Shown piece by piece: positions 1 to 5,139 of a stretch of DNA of 5,139 bases. Each line of letters starts with the position of its first letter. The first letter of the stretch is position 1. The DNA is from an uncultured Eubacterium sp. GTDB taxonomy: Bacteria > Bacillota_A > Clostridia > Lachnospirales > Lachnospiraceae. Made by a program: the position numbers and the translations under genes. Location: positions 1 to 5,139 of the forward strand of contig CANTHI010000308.1 in assembly GCA_947653505.1 (NCBI GenBank), written 5' to 3'. Under the pieces are notes generated by a model. That model made no database searches. It was given only the letters and a program-made list of their open reading frames with translations, and had not been told where the DNA came from.

Positions 1-149
1 ATCACTCTCCCATCCACTAATAACTGTATTGTCTTCTCTGCCGTTTTTCCCTCCATAAGCTCTTCTGTCACCCTGCAATCCGGCCCGTACGGACTGCAGG
101 TCTTATCTGCAGTATCGTATATAAAAATAATAAAGCAAAATTCCGTTTT
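1..149 (-). CDS. Possible partial CDS leaving the left edge, unidentified
   Basis: A minus-strand frame is open from just after an in-frame TAG (150-152) to the left edge, about 49 codons. Its middle reads like real protein (residues such as YGPDCRVTEELMEGKTAEK, then IQLLVDGRV). Possible starts are GTG at 71 and ATG at 56, neither with a convincing Shine-Dalgarno sequence. The residues before them still look protein-like, so an unusual start or a decayed 5' end is possible. The plus strand is also open in one frame here (1-192), but that translation is serine-rich and low in charge, as expected of an antisense shadow. I do not recognise the family. It lies downstream of the terminator at 175-227 and so is probably not part of the TetR/ATPase operon. 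Confidence 0.25.
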
Positions 150-174
150 CTATTCTTCCAAAAAAAATACTTTC

Positions 175-227
175 AAAAAACAGCCTGGCTGATGAATGAA
201 TATTCCTGCCTTTCATCAATCCGGCTG
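175..227 (-). terminator. Rho-independent terminator of the TetR/ATPase-nuclease operon
   Basis: Read on the minus strand, the arm CAGCCGGATTGATGAA (227-212) pairs with TTCATCAGCCAGGCTG (196-181) across a 15-nt loop: 13 Watson-Crick pairs, one wobble and two mismatches. A run of six T follows immediately (180-175), and a second T run lies at 167-160. It sits after the repeat array that trails the ATPase/nuclease gene and is in the right orientation to end that transcript. On the plus strand the distal side is less T-rich, so activity in that direction is doubtful. Confidence 0.8.
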
Positions 228-248
228 TTTATATAACAATTTTTTTAT

Positions 249-422
249 ACAAGTGTTTCTATACGATTATTTCTATATGATTGTTTCTATGACAATTACT
301 TCTATACGATTACTTCTATACGATTACTTCTACGATAATTACTTCTATAACGATTACTTCTATGACAATTACTTCTACGGCAATTGCTTCTATTTTAATT
401 GCTTCTATACAATTGCCTCTAT
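249..422 (-). repeat. Tandem array of about twelve 14-15 bp units arising from the 3' end of the ATPase/nuclease gene
   Basis: On the minus strand the consensus unit is RTAGAAGTAATYGTN. Units in minus-strand order lie at 422-409, 408-394, 393-379, 378-364, 363-349, 348-334, 333-320, 319-306, 305-291, 290-277, 276-263 and 262-249, with a decayed unit at 248-235. Lengths are 14, 15x5, 14, 14, 15, 14, 14, 14. The first unit is coding: it contains the last codons (I-E-A-I-V) of the gene ending at 405. Because that unit is 14 nt, the second unit is entered out of register and its TAG becomes the stop. Units 2-7 in the shifted register would encode six pentapeptides of the form [IV]E[AV]I-x before another 14-nt unit recreates the same GTA-TAG stop. 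Divergence rises toward the distal end. There are no spacers, so it is not a CRISPR. Confidence 0.93.
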
Positions 423-2015
423 CACAGTTTTATCCCCAATCACAATTTCACGTACACCGGTCTGCTTTTTCTGGCCAAAGCAAAAGCTGAGCATATACCC
501 TTTTCTGATATGATAATCGTCCAGATAACCTGCGATCTGATGCTCTCCGCGACTGTGATATTCCTTTCCTCTCCATATTTTCATTTCTATAATATACTGG
601 ACGCCCCGGTAATCCACGATCACATCCGTGCGTCCCATACTTCTTGTGCGTGCCTCAATATAATAATTCCCAACTCCATTTATGATTGGCCGCAGATATA
701 GCAAAAACAGTTTCCGGCCCGATTCCTCTAAAAATGTTTCCCCGCTTCCTGCGTAAAGATCCGTAAAATGCTGTACAAACCGCTCCAGCACTCTGCGCAT
801 ATCCAGCTGTCCTCCAATAATAAACTGGTTTTTTTCCCAAAGGGAAGCTTTATAAATAGCATGCTCCTGCAGCTCACGGGCAGAAAGAAAGCGGTTGTAA
901 AGGCGCATCTCAAAAATGCGGTTTGCGACCGCAACACTGGCATCCTCATTTTTCACAAATCCAAACATCGCAGCCAGTGTAATGATTTCCGAATCTTCAT
1001 TATATGGAACTGTTTTTCCTGAAAATAACAATGTATAAAGGATTTGTTCCAGCTCCGGATACCGGTCCAGCTTTTCGGTCAGCGACTCAAAAAGCGTATT
1101 TCTTTCCGCAAGCAGTGTACGGATTGCCGCAAGAATCCCTTCTTTTGACCACGCCCTGACAATGCCGTTTAAATCTGCTTCTCCATATACACTTTCTTCA
1201 ACCAACACACAAATACGGGAAACCAGAAATGGATATCCGCACGTATAATCATAAATCAGCCTGCCGGCCGCTTCTGTGTCCATACCCGTATGATGGTCTT
1301 CCTCATAATCCTCCAGCATTTGTATAATTCCTTTCAGACTCAGGCTCATATCCACATGAAAATCTGCCGCAATATTCCACGGGCTGTTAAACCGGTGTTC
1401 CCCTTCAGAACGGATTTTCATTTTCAATCTTCGGATATCATACACACCTGACAATATGACAGAATGAAACGCCGGTCTTCCTCTTTTTTCCCTTTCCAGA
1501 TAATAATACCTCAGCTGGGCAAGAAAATCCAAAAACACCTGATGATCAGAAGCGCTGTCCGCTTCGTCAATCATCAGTACCACTGGCTTTGAAGCAGTCT
1601 GACAGATCGCAGAAAGCAGGCCAAACAAATGAAACAATACAAATCTGTCATCCCTGCTCTGCAAAACCGCCTGTAACCGTCCGGTCTGCTCTTTCATCCG
1701 GGCTGGATGTTTCTCATCGGAAAGCTGCAACTCCCTGAGAAAGGATTCTGCAAACGTAAGCGAAAAAATATTTTCATTTTCAAAAGAAGCATTTCCTAAT
1801 GCCTGAAAGTCCAGGCTGATCACCAGATAATCCGGCGCAAGGCAATGTGCCAGTGCATACAGCGTCGTTGTCTTCCCATACTGTCTTGCACACTGAATCG
1901 AAAAATAACTGCCCTCCCGGACATATGCAGCTATTTTCAAAAGATGTTCTGATATATCTGCCATATAATGCTTCTGGGGCAGACACAATCCGGTTGTATT
2001 AAATCTTTTTTTCAT
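405..2015 (-). CDS. AAA-like ATPase fused to a C-terminal PD-(D/E)XK nuclease domain
   Basis: The product has 536 residues. The N-terminal part is a P-loop NTPase of the AAA-like (AAA_35-type) group. It has a Walker A-type segment CARQYGKTT at residues 42-50, where Cys42 stands in place of the usual first glycine; Walker B VVLMIDEAD at 145-153; a segment LSGVYDIRRLKMKIR near 188-202; NSPWNIA at 210-216; and CGYPFLVSR at 259-267, resembling the GxP region of such ATPases. The C-terminal part carries a PD-(D/E)XK core: Asp464, Glu477-x-Lys479 on the next strand, and Gln493 with Tyr497 downstream. No signal peptide or membrane segment is visible, so it is probably cytosolic. The start is secure: ATG at 2015 has AGGAGG (2029-2024) 8 nt upstream, inside the end of the tetR gene, which it overlaps by 17 bp, implying co-transcription. 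ATP-driven DNA binding or cleavage is inferred from the folds. The biological role is unknown; defence or a mobile-element function is possible. The 3' end runs into the tandem array. Confidence 0.9.
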   Translation of the reverse strand: MKKRFNTTGLCLPQKHYMADISEHLLKIAAYVREGSYFSIQCARQYGKTTTLYALAHCLAPDYLVISLDFQALGNASFENENIFSLTFAESFLRELQLSDEKHPARMKEQTGRLQAVLQSRDDRFVLFHLFGLLSAICQTASKPVVLMIDEADSASDHQVFLDFLAQLRYYYLEREKRGRPAFHSVILSGVYDIRRLKMKIRSEGEHRFNSPWNIAADFHVDMSLSLKGIIQMLEDYEEDHHTGMDTEAAGRLIYDYTCGYPFLVSRICVLVEESVYGEADLNGIVRAWSKEGILAAIRTLLAERNTLFESLTEKLDRYPELEQILYTLLFSGKTVPYNEDSEIITLAAMFGFVKNEDASVAVANRIFEMRLYNRFLSARELQEHAIYKASLWEKNQFIIGGQLDMRRVLERFVQHFTDLYAGSGETFLEESGRKLFLLYLRPIINGVGNYYIEARTRSMGRTDVIVDYRGVQYIIEMKIWRGKEYHSRGEHQIAGYLDDYHIRKGYMLSFCFGQKKQTGVREIVIGDKTVIEAIV

Positions 2016-2580
2016 CCGCTTCCCCTCCTTCCTTTTTCCCGCATAAGCTTTTTTCTTCCTGCAGCACTTTTACAATATGTTCGATGACCTGCAGCAGCGT
2101 GTCCATATCCACGTCCTGATTGTTCCAGTACGCATAATATGCCCCATGAATACAAAACGTCAGCAGTATATTTTTTTCCGGGTCTTCCTTGTATTCCGGA
2201 TATTTCCCAAACACCGTTTTTTTGATTTCCGTCTCCAGCTTTTCCGCAAGATAGCTGTGCCCTTTTCCGGAAAATAAAATCTGAATCAGGGAAATATGCG
2301 ACACAAAAGCCAGACAAAGCTCTCTGGCTACCACATTCAGATTTTCAAACGTATACTGCTGCGCATGCGGAATGCTTTTTAATACCGACGCTACCGTTTC
2401 CGTCTCCAGCGCCTCCGAAAGCGCATACAGATCCTCATAGTGGGAGTAAAACGTAGATTTATTAATACAGGCCAGACTACACAATTCTTTGACCGTTATT
2501 TTTTCGAGTGGCTTTCTGGAACGCAGCTCCATAAATGCATTTTTAATTGCTTTCTCTGTTTTTTCCATTCTGATATCCAT
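1999..2580 (-). CDS. TetR/AcrR-family transcriptional regulator
   Basis: The product has 193 residues, normal for the family. The N-terminal helix-turn-helix spans about residues 8-52. ITVKELCSLACINKSTFYSHYEDL (about 28-51) has the usual TetR pattern of a variable second helix, a recognition helix with STFYSHY, and an acidic residue leading into the fourth helix. Residues from about 60 to 180 form a helical, poorly conserved ligand/dimer domain. The ligand cannot be predicted, and the tail is charged (GKKEGGEADEKK). ATG at 2580 is preferred because GGAG lies 9 nt upstream (2593-2590); an internal ATG at residue 5 is the alternative. It is the first gene of the unit and overlaps the downstream ATPase/nuclease by 17 bp. 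It is divergent from glgB, and a 15-nt palindrome in the gap is the likely operator, suggesting autorepression and control of both sides. The specific regulon is inference. Confidence 0.93.
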   Translation of the reverse strand: MDIRMEKTEKAIKNAFMELRSRKPLEKITVKELCSLACINKSTFYSHYEDLYALSEALETETVASVLKSIPHAQQYTFENLNVVARELCLAFVSHISLIQILFSGKGHSYLAEKLETEIKKTVFGKYPEYKEDPEKNILLTFCIHGAYYAYWNNQDVDMDTLLQVIEHIVKVLQEEKSLCGKKEGGEADEKKI

Positions 2581-2649
2581 AAATCATTTCTCCAAAAAAC
2601 GACAATATTTTAAATCCGTTGCTTATCCGCCAGATCATAAAAAATGTTG

Positions 2650-2679
2650 GTGGCAGTTTCCGTTTTTTTCCTGTATGAT
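2650..2679 (+). promoter_or_regulatory. Candidate sigma-A promoter for glgB
   Basis: TATGAT (2674-2679) makes a good -10. The best -35 is GTGGCA (2650-2655, 4 of 6) with an 18-nt spacer, so the promoter would be weak or activator-helped. A start near 2686 would give a leader of about 44 nt before ATG 2730. It overlaps the minus-strand promoter, so the two polymerases could not bind together. Confidence 0.45.
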
Positions 2680-2687
2680 TATCATAC
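2673..2687. promoter_or_regulatory. Perfect 15-nt palindrome, probable TetR operator
   Basis: GTATGATTATCATAC is a perfect inverted repeat with 7-bp arms around one central base. It lies in the divergent gap between the TetR gene and glgB and contains the candidate -10 hexamer on each strand. TetR-family dimers commonly bind palindromes of about this size at their own promoter. Assignment to this regulator rests on position and symmetry; chance occurrence in AT-rich DNA is the alternative. Confidence 0.6.
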
Positions 2688-2709
2688 CAAAATAAACAAC
2701 TATTGTCTA
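2681..2709 (-). promoter_or_regulatory. Candidate sigma-A promoter for the tetR operon
   Basis: On the minus strand, TAGACA (2709-2704, 5 of 6 to TTGACA) is followed by a 17-nt spacer and TATGAT (2686-2681, 5 of 6 to TATAAT). Transcription would start near 2674, leaving a leader of about 94 nt before the ATG at 2580. The -10 lies within the 15-nt palindrome. Other AT-rich hexamers nearer the gene (such as TAAAAT at 2612-2607) lack a matching -35. Confidence 0.6.
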
Positions 2710-2717
2710 TTATATGC

Positions 2718-2724
2718 AAGGAGG
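2718..2724 (+). promoter_or_regulatory. glgB ribosome binding site, decides the start
   Basis: AAGGAGG lies 5 nt before ATG 2730. The frame stays open upstream to a TTG at 2703, but that start would place this Shine-Dalgarno sequence inside the gene and has none of its own. ATG 2730 is therefore chosen. Confidence 0.9.
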
Positions 2725-2729
2725 TTTTT

Positions 2730-4523
2730 ATGGACTATTATGGATTTTATACAGGAAAAATATTTGATGCGTATCAGTTTCTCGGCGCACATCTGACAGA
2801 GCATGGCGCAACGTTCAGAACCTTTGCCCCTGGCGCATCCCGGATCGCCCTGATCGGCGAGTTTAACGGATGGCAGGAAACAGAAATGCATAAAATCCAC
2901 GATGGACATTTCTGGGAATGCCAGATAGAAAACGCGTCTGCAGGCATGATGTATAAATACCGTATTTATGGCCGCGACGGCCGGTGTATCGACCACTGCG
3001 ATCCGTACGGTTTTGGTATGGAGCTGCGGCCAAATTCCGCGTCGTATATCCGTGACATGGACACTTATCAGTTTCACGACAAAAAATGGATGCAGTCCCG
3101 CAATGATTGTAAAAAGAAACCACTAAATATTTATGAGATCCATATGGGTTCTTTCCGCAAACCATCCGGTCAGCCGGACGACTGGTATACCTACGAAGAA
3201 ATGGCGGATATCCTCATTCCATATCTGAAAGAAAACAGCTACAATTATCTGGAAGTCATGCCGCTGAATGAATATCCAAGCGATGAATCCTGGGGCTATC
3301 AGTCGACCGGATTTTTCAGCCCTACTTCCAGATACGGTACCGCGGACCAGCTGAGGGCACTGATTGACCGTCTCCATCAGAACCAGATCGGCATCATTAT
3401 GGATTTTGTACCGGTACACTTCGCCGTCGATGACTACGCACTCAGCTCTTACGACGGAACCGCTTTATACGAATATCCGCACAACGCCGTCGGTGTCAGT
3501 GAATGGGGCAGCTGTAATTTTATGCACTCCCGCGGCGAAGTACGCAGTTTCCTGCAGTCAGCGGCAAACTACTGGCTGACCGAATATCACATTGACGGTC
3601 TGCGCATGGACGCCATCAGCCGTGCCATCTACTGGCAGGGCGACCCGGGGCGCGGCGTCAATATGAACGCCGTAGAATTTTTAAAATACATGAATCAGGG
3701 CTTAAAAATGCTGCATCCGGCTGCAATTCTGGCTGCTGAGGACTCCACCTCCTATCCGGGAGTTACCAAAGACGTATCAGAAGGCGGACTTGGTTTTGAT
3801 TACAAATGGGATATGGGCTGGATGAACGATACGCTGGATTATTTCCGCACAGACCCGCAGTACCGCAGCCGCGATTACCACAAGCTGACATTTTCCATGA
3901 TGTATTATTATGACGACCAGTTTCTGCTTCCTCTGTCCCACGACGAAGTCGTCCACGGAAAAGCTACGATTCTGCAAAAAATGAATGGCGATTACAGCAG
4001 GAAATTCCCGCAGGCAAGAGCATTTTATATGTACATGTACGCGCATCCTGGCAAAAAACTGAATTTCATGGGAAATGAGATCGGCCATTTCCGCGAATGG
4101 GATGAAAAACGGGAACAGGACTGGAACCTGCTGGATTACCCTGCCCACCAGAGTTTTCATCAGTTCATGATGGACTTAAACCGTCTGTATCTGGAACATC
4201 CGGCTTTTTTTGAACATGACTTTGAAAAAGAAGGCTTCCAGTGGCTGGACTGCCATCAGGAACCAAAGTGCATTTACGCGTTTGAGCGGATCAGCAGTAA
4301 GGAACGGATTGCCGCTCTGTTTAATTTTTCCGATACAGAGCAGAAGGACTATACCCTGTCGCTGCCGGATGCAAAAAAGATGGAACTGCTGCTGCTCAGC
4401 GATGATGCGCGTTACGGCGGAAGTACAGAAGTAAAAGAAACTGCTGTCGTGCCGGAAAAAGATCATTATCATATCGATCTGCCGCCGTTTTCTGCTGCTT
4501 ATTATCTGATTGAAAGAAAGTAG
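2730..4523 (+). CDS. glgB: 1,4-alpha-glucan (glycogen) branching enzyme
   Basis: The enzyme cuts an alpha-1,4-glucan chain and re-attaches the segment by an alpha-1,6 link, making branches in cytosolic glycogen. The product has 597 residues. Domains in order: a CBM48-type beta-sandwich (about 15-105, with TFAPGASRIALIGEFNGW), a GH13 barrel (about 130-490), and a C-terminal all-beta domain (about 500-597). The four GH13 regions are intact: DFVPVH 225-230; GLRMDAI 290-296 with nucleophile Asp294; AAEDST 335-340 with acid/base Glu337; and LSHDEVVHGK 402-411 with His404/Asp405. The branching-enzyme signatures SWGYQSTGFFSPTSRYGT (187-204) and NFMGNEIGHFREW (445-457) are present. The spacing from Glu337 to Asp405 (68) equals that in the E. 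coli enzyme as I recall it. The protein is shorter than E. coli GlgB (about 728) because the extra N-terminal domain is absent, as in many Bacillota. No other glycogen genes are in the window, so it is an orphan here, divergent from the TetR gene. Confidence 0.97.
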   Translation: MDYYGFYTGKIFDAYQFLGAHLTEHGATFRTFAPGASRIALIGEFNGWQETEMHKIHDGHFWECQIENASAGMMYKYRIYGRDGRCIDHCDPYGFGMELRPNSASYIRDMDTYQFHDKKWMQSRNDCKKKPLNIYEIHMGSFRKPSGQPDDWYTYEEMADILIPYLKENSYNYLEVMPLNEYPSDESWGYQSTGFFSPTSRYGTADQLRALIDRLHQNQIGIIMDFVPVHFAVDDYALSSYDGTALYEYPHNAVGVSEWGSCNFMHSRGEVRSFLQSAANYWLTEYHIDGLRMDAISRAIYWQGDPGRGVNMNAVEFLKYMNQGLKMLHPAAILAAEDSTSYPGVTKDVSEGGLGFDYKWDMGWMNDTLDYFRTDPQYRSRDYHKLTFSMMYYYDDQFLLPLSHDEVVHGKATILQKMNGDYSRKFPQARAFYMYMYAHPGKKLNFMGNEIGHFREWDEKREQDWNLLDYPAHQSFHQFMMDLNRLYLEHPAFFEHDFEKEGFQWLDCHQEPKCIYAFERISSKERIAALFNFSDTEQKDYTLSLPDAKKMELLLLSDDARYGGSTEVKETAVVPEKDHYHIDLPPFSAAYYLIERK

Positions 4524-4533
4524 CGGGCATATG

Positions 4534-4590
4534 GGTACACAGCACAAATATCGAGTGCTTAGTGTATGAGTATTTGCAAATTGCTGTACC
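4534..4590. other. Imperfect inverted repeat in the glgB 3' flank
   Basis: GGTACA..GC..CAAATA (4534-4550) can pair with TATTTG..GC.TGTACC (4571-4590): 14 pairs interrupted by a 2-nt bulge and an internal loop. The right arm contains the perfect 10-nt palindrome ATTTGCAAAT (4572-4581). There is no T-run on either side. It may be a 3' RNA structure or nothing. Confidence 0.3.
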
Positions 4591-4606
4591 AGGGATAACC
4601 AGAACG

Positions 4607-4644
4607 CAGCGGCCGGAAAAACTGCAAATAGTATCCGGCCGCTG
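4607..4644. terminator. GC-rich hairpin between convergent glgB and nuclease gene, probable bidirectional terminator
   Basis: CAGCGGCCGGA (4607-4617) and TCCGGCCGCTG (4634-4644) form a perfect 11-bp stem with a 16-nt loop. It is placed between the stop of glgB (4523) and the stop of the minus-strand nuclease gene (4650). Neither strand shows a proper T-run after the stem, so termination strength is uncertain. The AAAAA next to the left arm becomes a T tract inside the loop on the minus strand. Its position between convergent genes is the main argument. Confidence 0.5.
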
Positions 4645-4649
4645 TCCGG

Positions 4650-5084
4650 TTAGACGATGATTTCCAAAATGCATTTCTCACCTGCCTGAATTTCCCTTGC
4701 ACCAGAAACCTTATTTTTAAGAAACGAGAAGCTGATCAGATATCCTTTTTTTGCATGATATGCATCCAGATACTCAGCCAGCTGCTTCACACCCTGATCT
4801 TCATACACCTTCCCCCGCCATATCTTTATTTCTATAATGTACTGCTTTCCACGATAGTCTACGATAATATCAGTCCGTCTGTTGTCTCTGGTTCTGGATT
4901 CTATATAATAATTTCCAATCCCATTAATAATCGGTTTTAAATACAGCAGAAAAAATTTCCGCCCATTTTCTTCTATAAATTTTTCATCTGCAGAACTGTA
5001 CAGTTCATCCCAGCAGGCCATAAATTTCATTAATACAAGATCCATGTTTAAATTTCCATCCTGAATAAACTGGCTTTTGTCCAT
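4650..5084 (-). CDS. 3' part of a second AAA-like ATPase/PD-(D/E)XK nuclease (partial)
   Basis: The visible 144 residues align without gaps to residues 393-536 of the gene at 405-2015, with about 83 identities (roughly 58%, hand count). They contain the complete nuclease core: Asp72, Glu86-x-Lys88, Gln101 and Tyr105. The ATG at 5084 is not a true start: it aligns with Trp393 of the paralogue, has no ribosome binding site, and the frame remains open to the window edge. The ATPase half is not visible. From 5086 outward the sequence is an exact inverted copy of this same gene (4894 back to 4841). The residues encoded there (LLSTIVYDNISPSVV and so on) do not resemble the paralogue, so the native gene is traceable only to 5085. 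The stop TAA (4652-4650) follows I-L-E-I-I-V, matching the I-E-A-I-V end of the other copy, but here no tandem repeats follow. The gene is convergent with glgB. Confidence 0.8.
   Translation of the reverse strand: MDKSQFIQDGNLNMDLVLMKFMACWDELYSSADEKFIEENGRKFFLLYLKPIINGIGNYYIESRTRDNRRTDIIVDYRGKQYIIEIKIWRGKVYEDQGVKQLAEYLDAYHAKKGYLISFSFLKNKVSGAREIQAGEKCILEIIV
4841..4894 (+). repeat. Left arm of a 54-bp exact inverted repeat
   Basis: This segment codes (on the minus strand) for the catalytic-strand region of the second nuclease copy, around TDIIVDYRGKQ. Its reverse complement recurs without mismatch at 5086-5139. In the gene it is in its expected place by comparison with the paralogue, so this arm is the original. 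Confidence 0.95.
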
Positions 5085-5085
5085 T

Positions 5086-5139
5086 GAACCAGAGACAACA
5101 GACGGACTGATATTATCGTAGACTATCGTGGAAAGCAGT
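5086..5139 (-). repeat. Right arm of a 54-bp exact inverted repeat, ending at the window edge
   Basis: All 54 bases equal the reverse complement of 4841-4894; the match breaks at 5085/4895 on the inner side. The arm reaches the last base of the window, so its true length is unknown. A 191-bp unique segment (4895-5085) separates the arms. The arm replaces the sequence where the rest of the nuclease/ATPase gene should continue. Confidence 0.95.

Noticed and set aside
249..422. CRISPR array or iteron-type origin repeats.
   Set aside because: Units are contiguous with no spacers, variable in length (14-15 nt), and clearly derive from the adjacent coding end; no Cas or replication initiator gene is present.
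196..513. Plus-strand frame of 105 codons rich in Tyr, Asn and Phe (YFYDNYFY-like repeats).
   Set aside because: It is the complement of the tandem array and the nuclease gene's 3' end, has no ribosome binding site, and its repetition simply reflects the 14-15 bp units.
2703..2729. Upstream TTG start for glgB (nine extra residues).
   Set aside because: The added segment contains the AAGGAGG ribosome binding site of ATG 2730 and has no Shine-Dalgarno sequence of its own.
2700..3077. Minus-strand frame of 125 codons antisense to the start of glgB.
   Set aside because: It lies opposite a certain gene, lacks a ribosome binding site and recognisable motifs, and is a shadow of glgB codon usage; the same holds for the minus frames at 3123-3419, 3777-4160 and 4176-4547.
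4755..4940. Small plus-strand frame within the second nuclease copy.
   Set aside because: It is antisense to conserved catalytic codons. Part of its translation reappears at the window end only because of the inverted repeat.
5082..5084. ATG as the true start of a stand-alone 144-residue nuclease.
   Set aside because: It aligns to an internal residue (Trp393) of the intact paralogue, has no ribosome binding site, and the adjacent sequence is an inverted copy, so the apparent start is created by the break.

Overview
The window looks like a chromosomal accessory stretch from a gut-type Bacillota, most likely Lachnospiraceae or a related Clostridia. The grounds are moderate GC with AT-rich intergenic DNA, strong AGGAGG-type ribosome binding sites, a compact glycogen branching enzyme, and an AAA-like ATPase/PD-(D/E)XK protein of a kind I remember as common and multicopy in such genomes. 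The taxonomic call is inference from protein style; no rRNA or marker gene is present.

Layout, left to right. Bases 1-149 hold a weak, unidentified open frame on the minus strand that leaves the left edge. A minus-strand intrinsic terminator (175-227) follows, then an AT-rich tandem array of about twelve 14-15 bp units (249-422). This array grows directly out of the last codons of a minus-strand gene (405-2015) encoding a 536-residue AAA-like ATPase fused to a PD-(D/E)XK nuclease domain. Upstream of it, overlapping by 17 bp and on the same strand, is a TetR/AcrR-family regulator (1999-2580). The two form an apparent operon. A divergent intergenic region (2581-2729) separates it from glgB (2730-4523, plus strand), a 597-residue 1,4-alpha-glucan branching enzyme with all catalytic residues. 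Convergent to glgB, after a GC-rich hairpin, lies the 3' part of a second AAA/nuclease paralogue (4650-5084, minus strand), about 58% identical to the C-terminal 144 residues of the first.

How the parts may work together: the divergent region carries a perfect 15-nt palindrome (2673-2687) that supplies a TATGAT -10 hexamer on both strands. On the minus strand it is paired with TAGACA at a 17-nt spacing, and on the plus strand with a weaker GTGGCA at 18 nt. The simplest reading is a TetR operator lying across two mutually exclusive promoters. One regulator would then repress both itself plus the ATPase/nuclease and the divergent glgB. This is inference from sequence alone.

Two structural oddities deserve attention. 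First, the repeat array has a register that closes the nuclease gene with a stop, whereas a one-base insertion in the first unit would add a 30-residue pentapeptide-repeat tail. Second, the last 54 bases of the window are an exact inverted copy of 4841-4894, inside the second nuclease fragment. This is either a foldback or assembly artefact at a contig end or a real inverted duplication or invertible segment.
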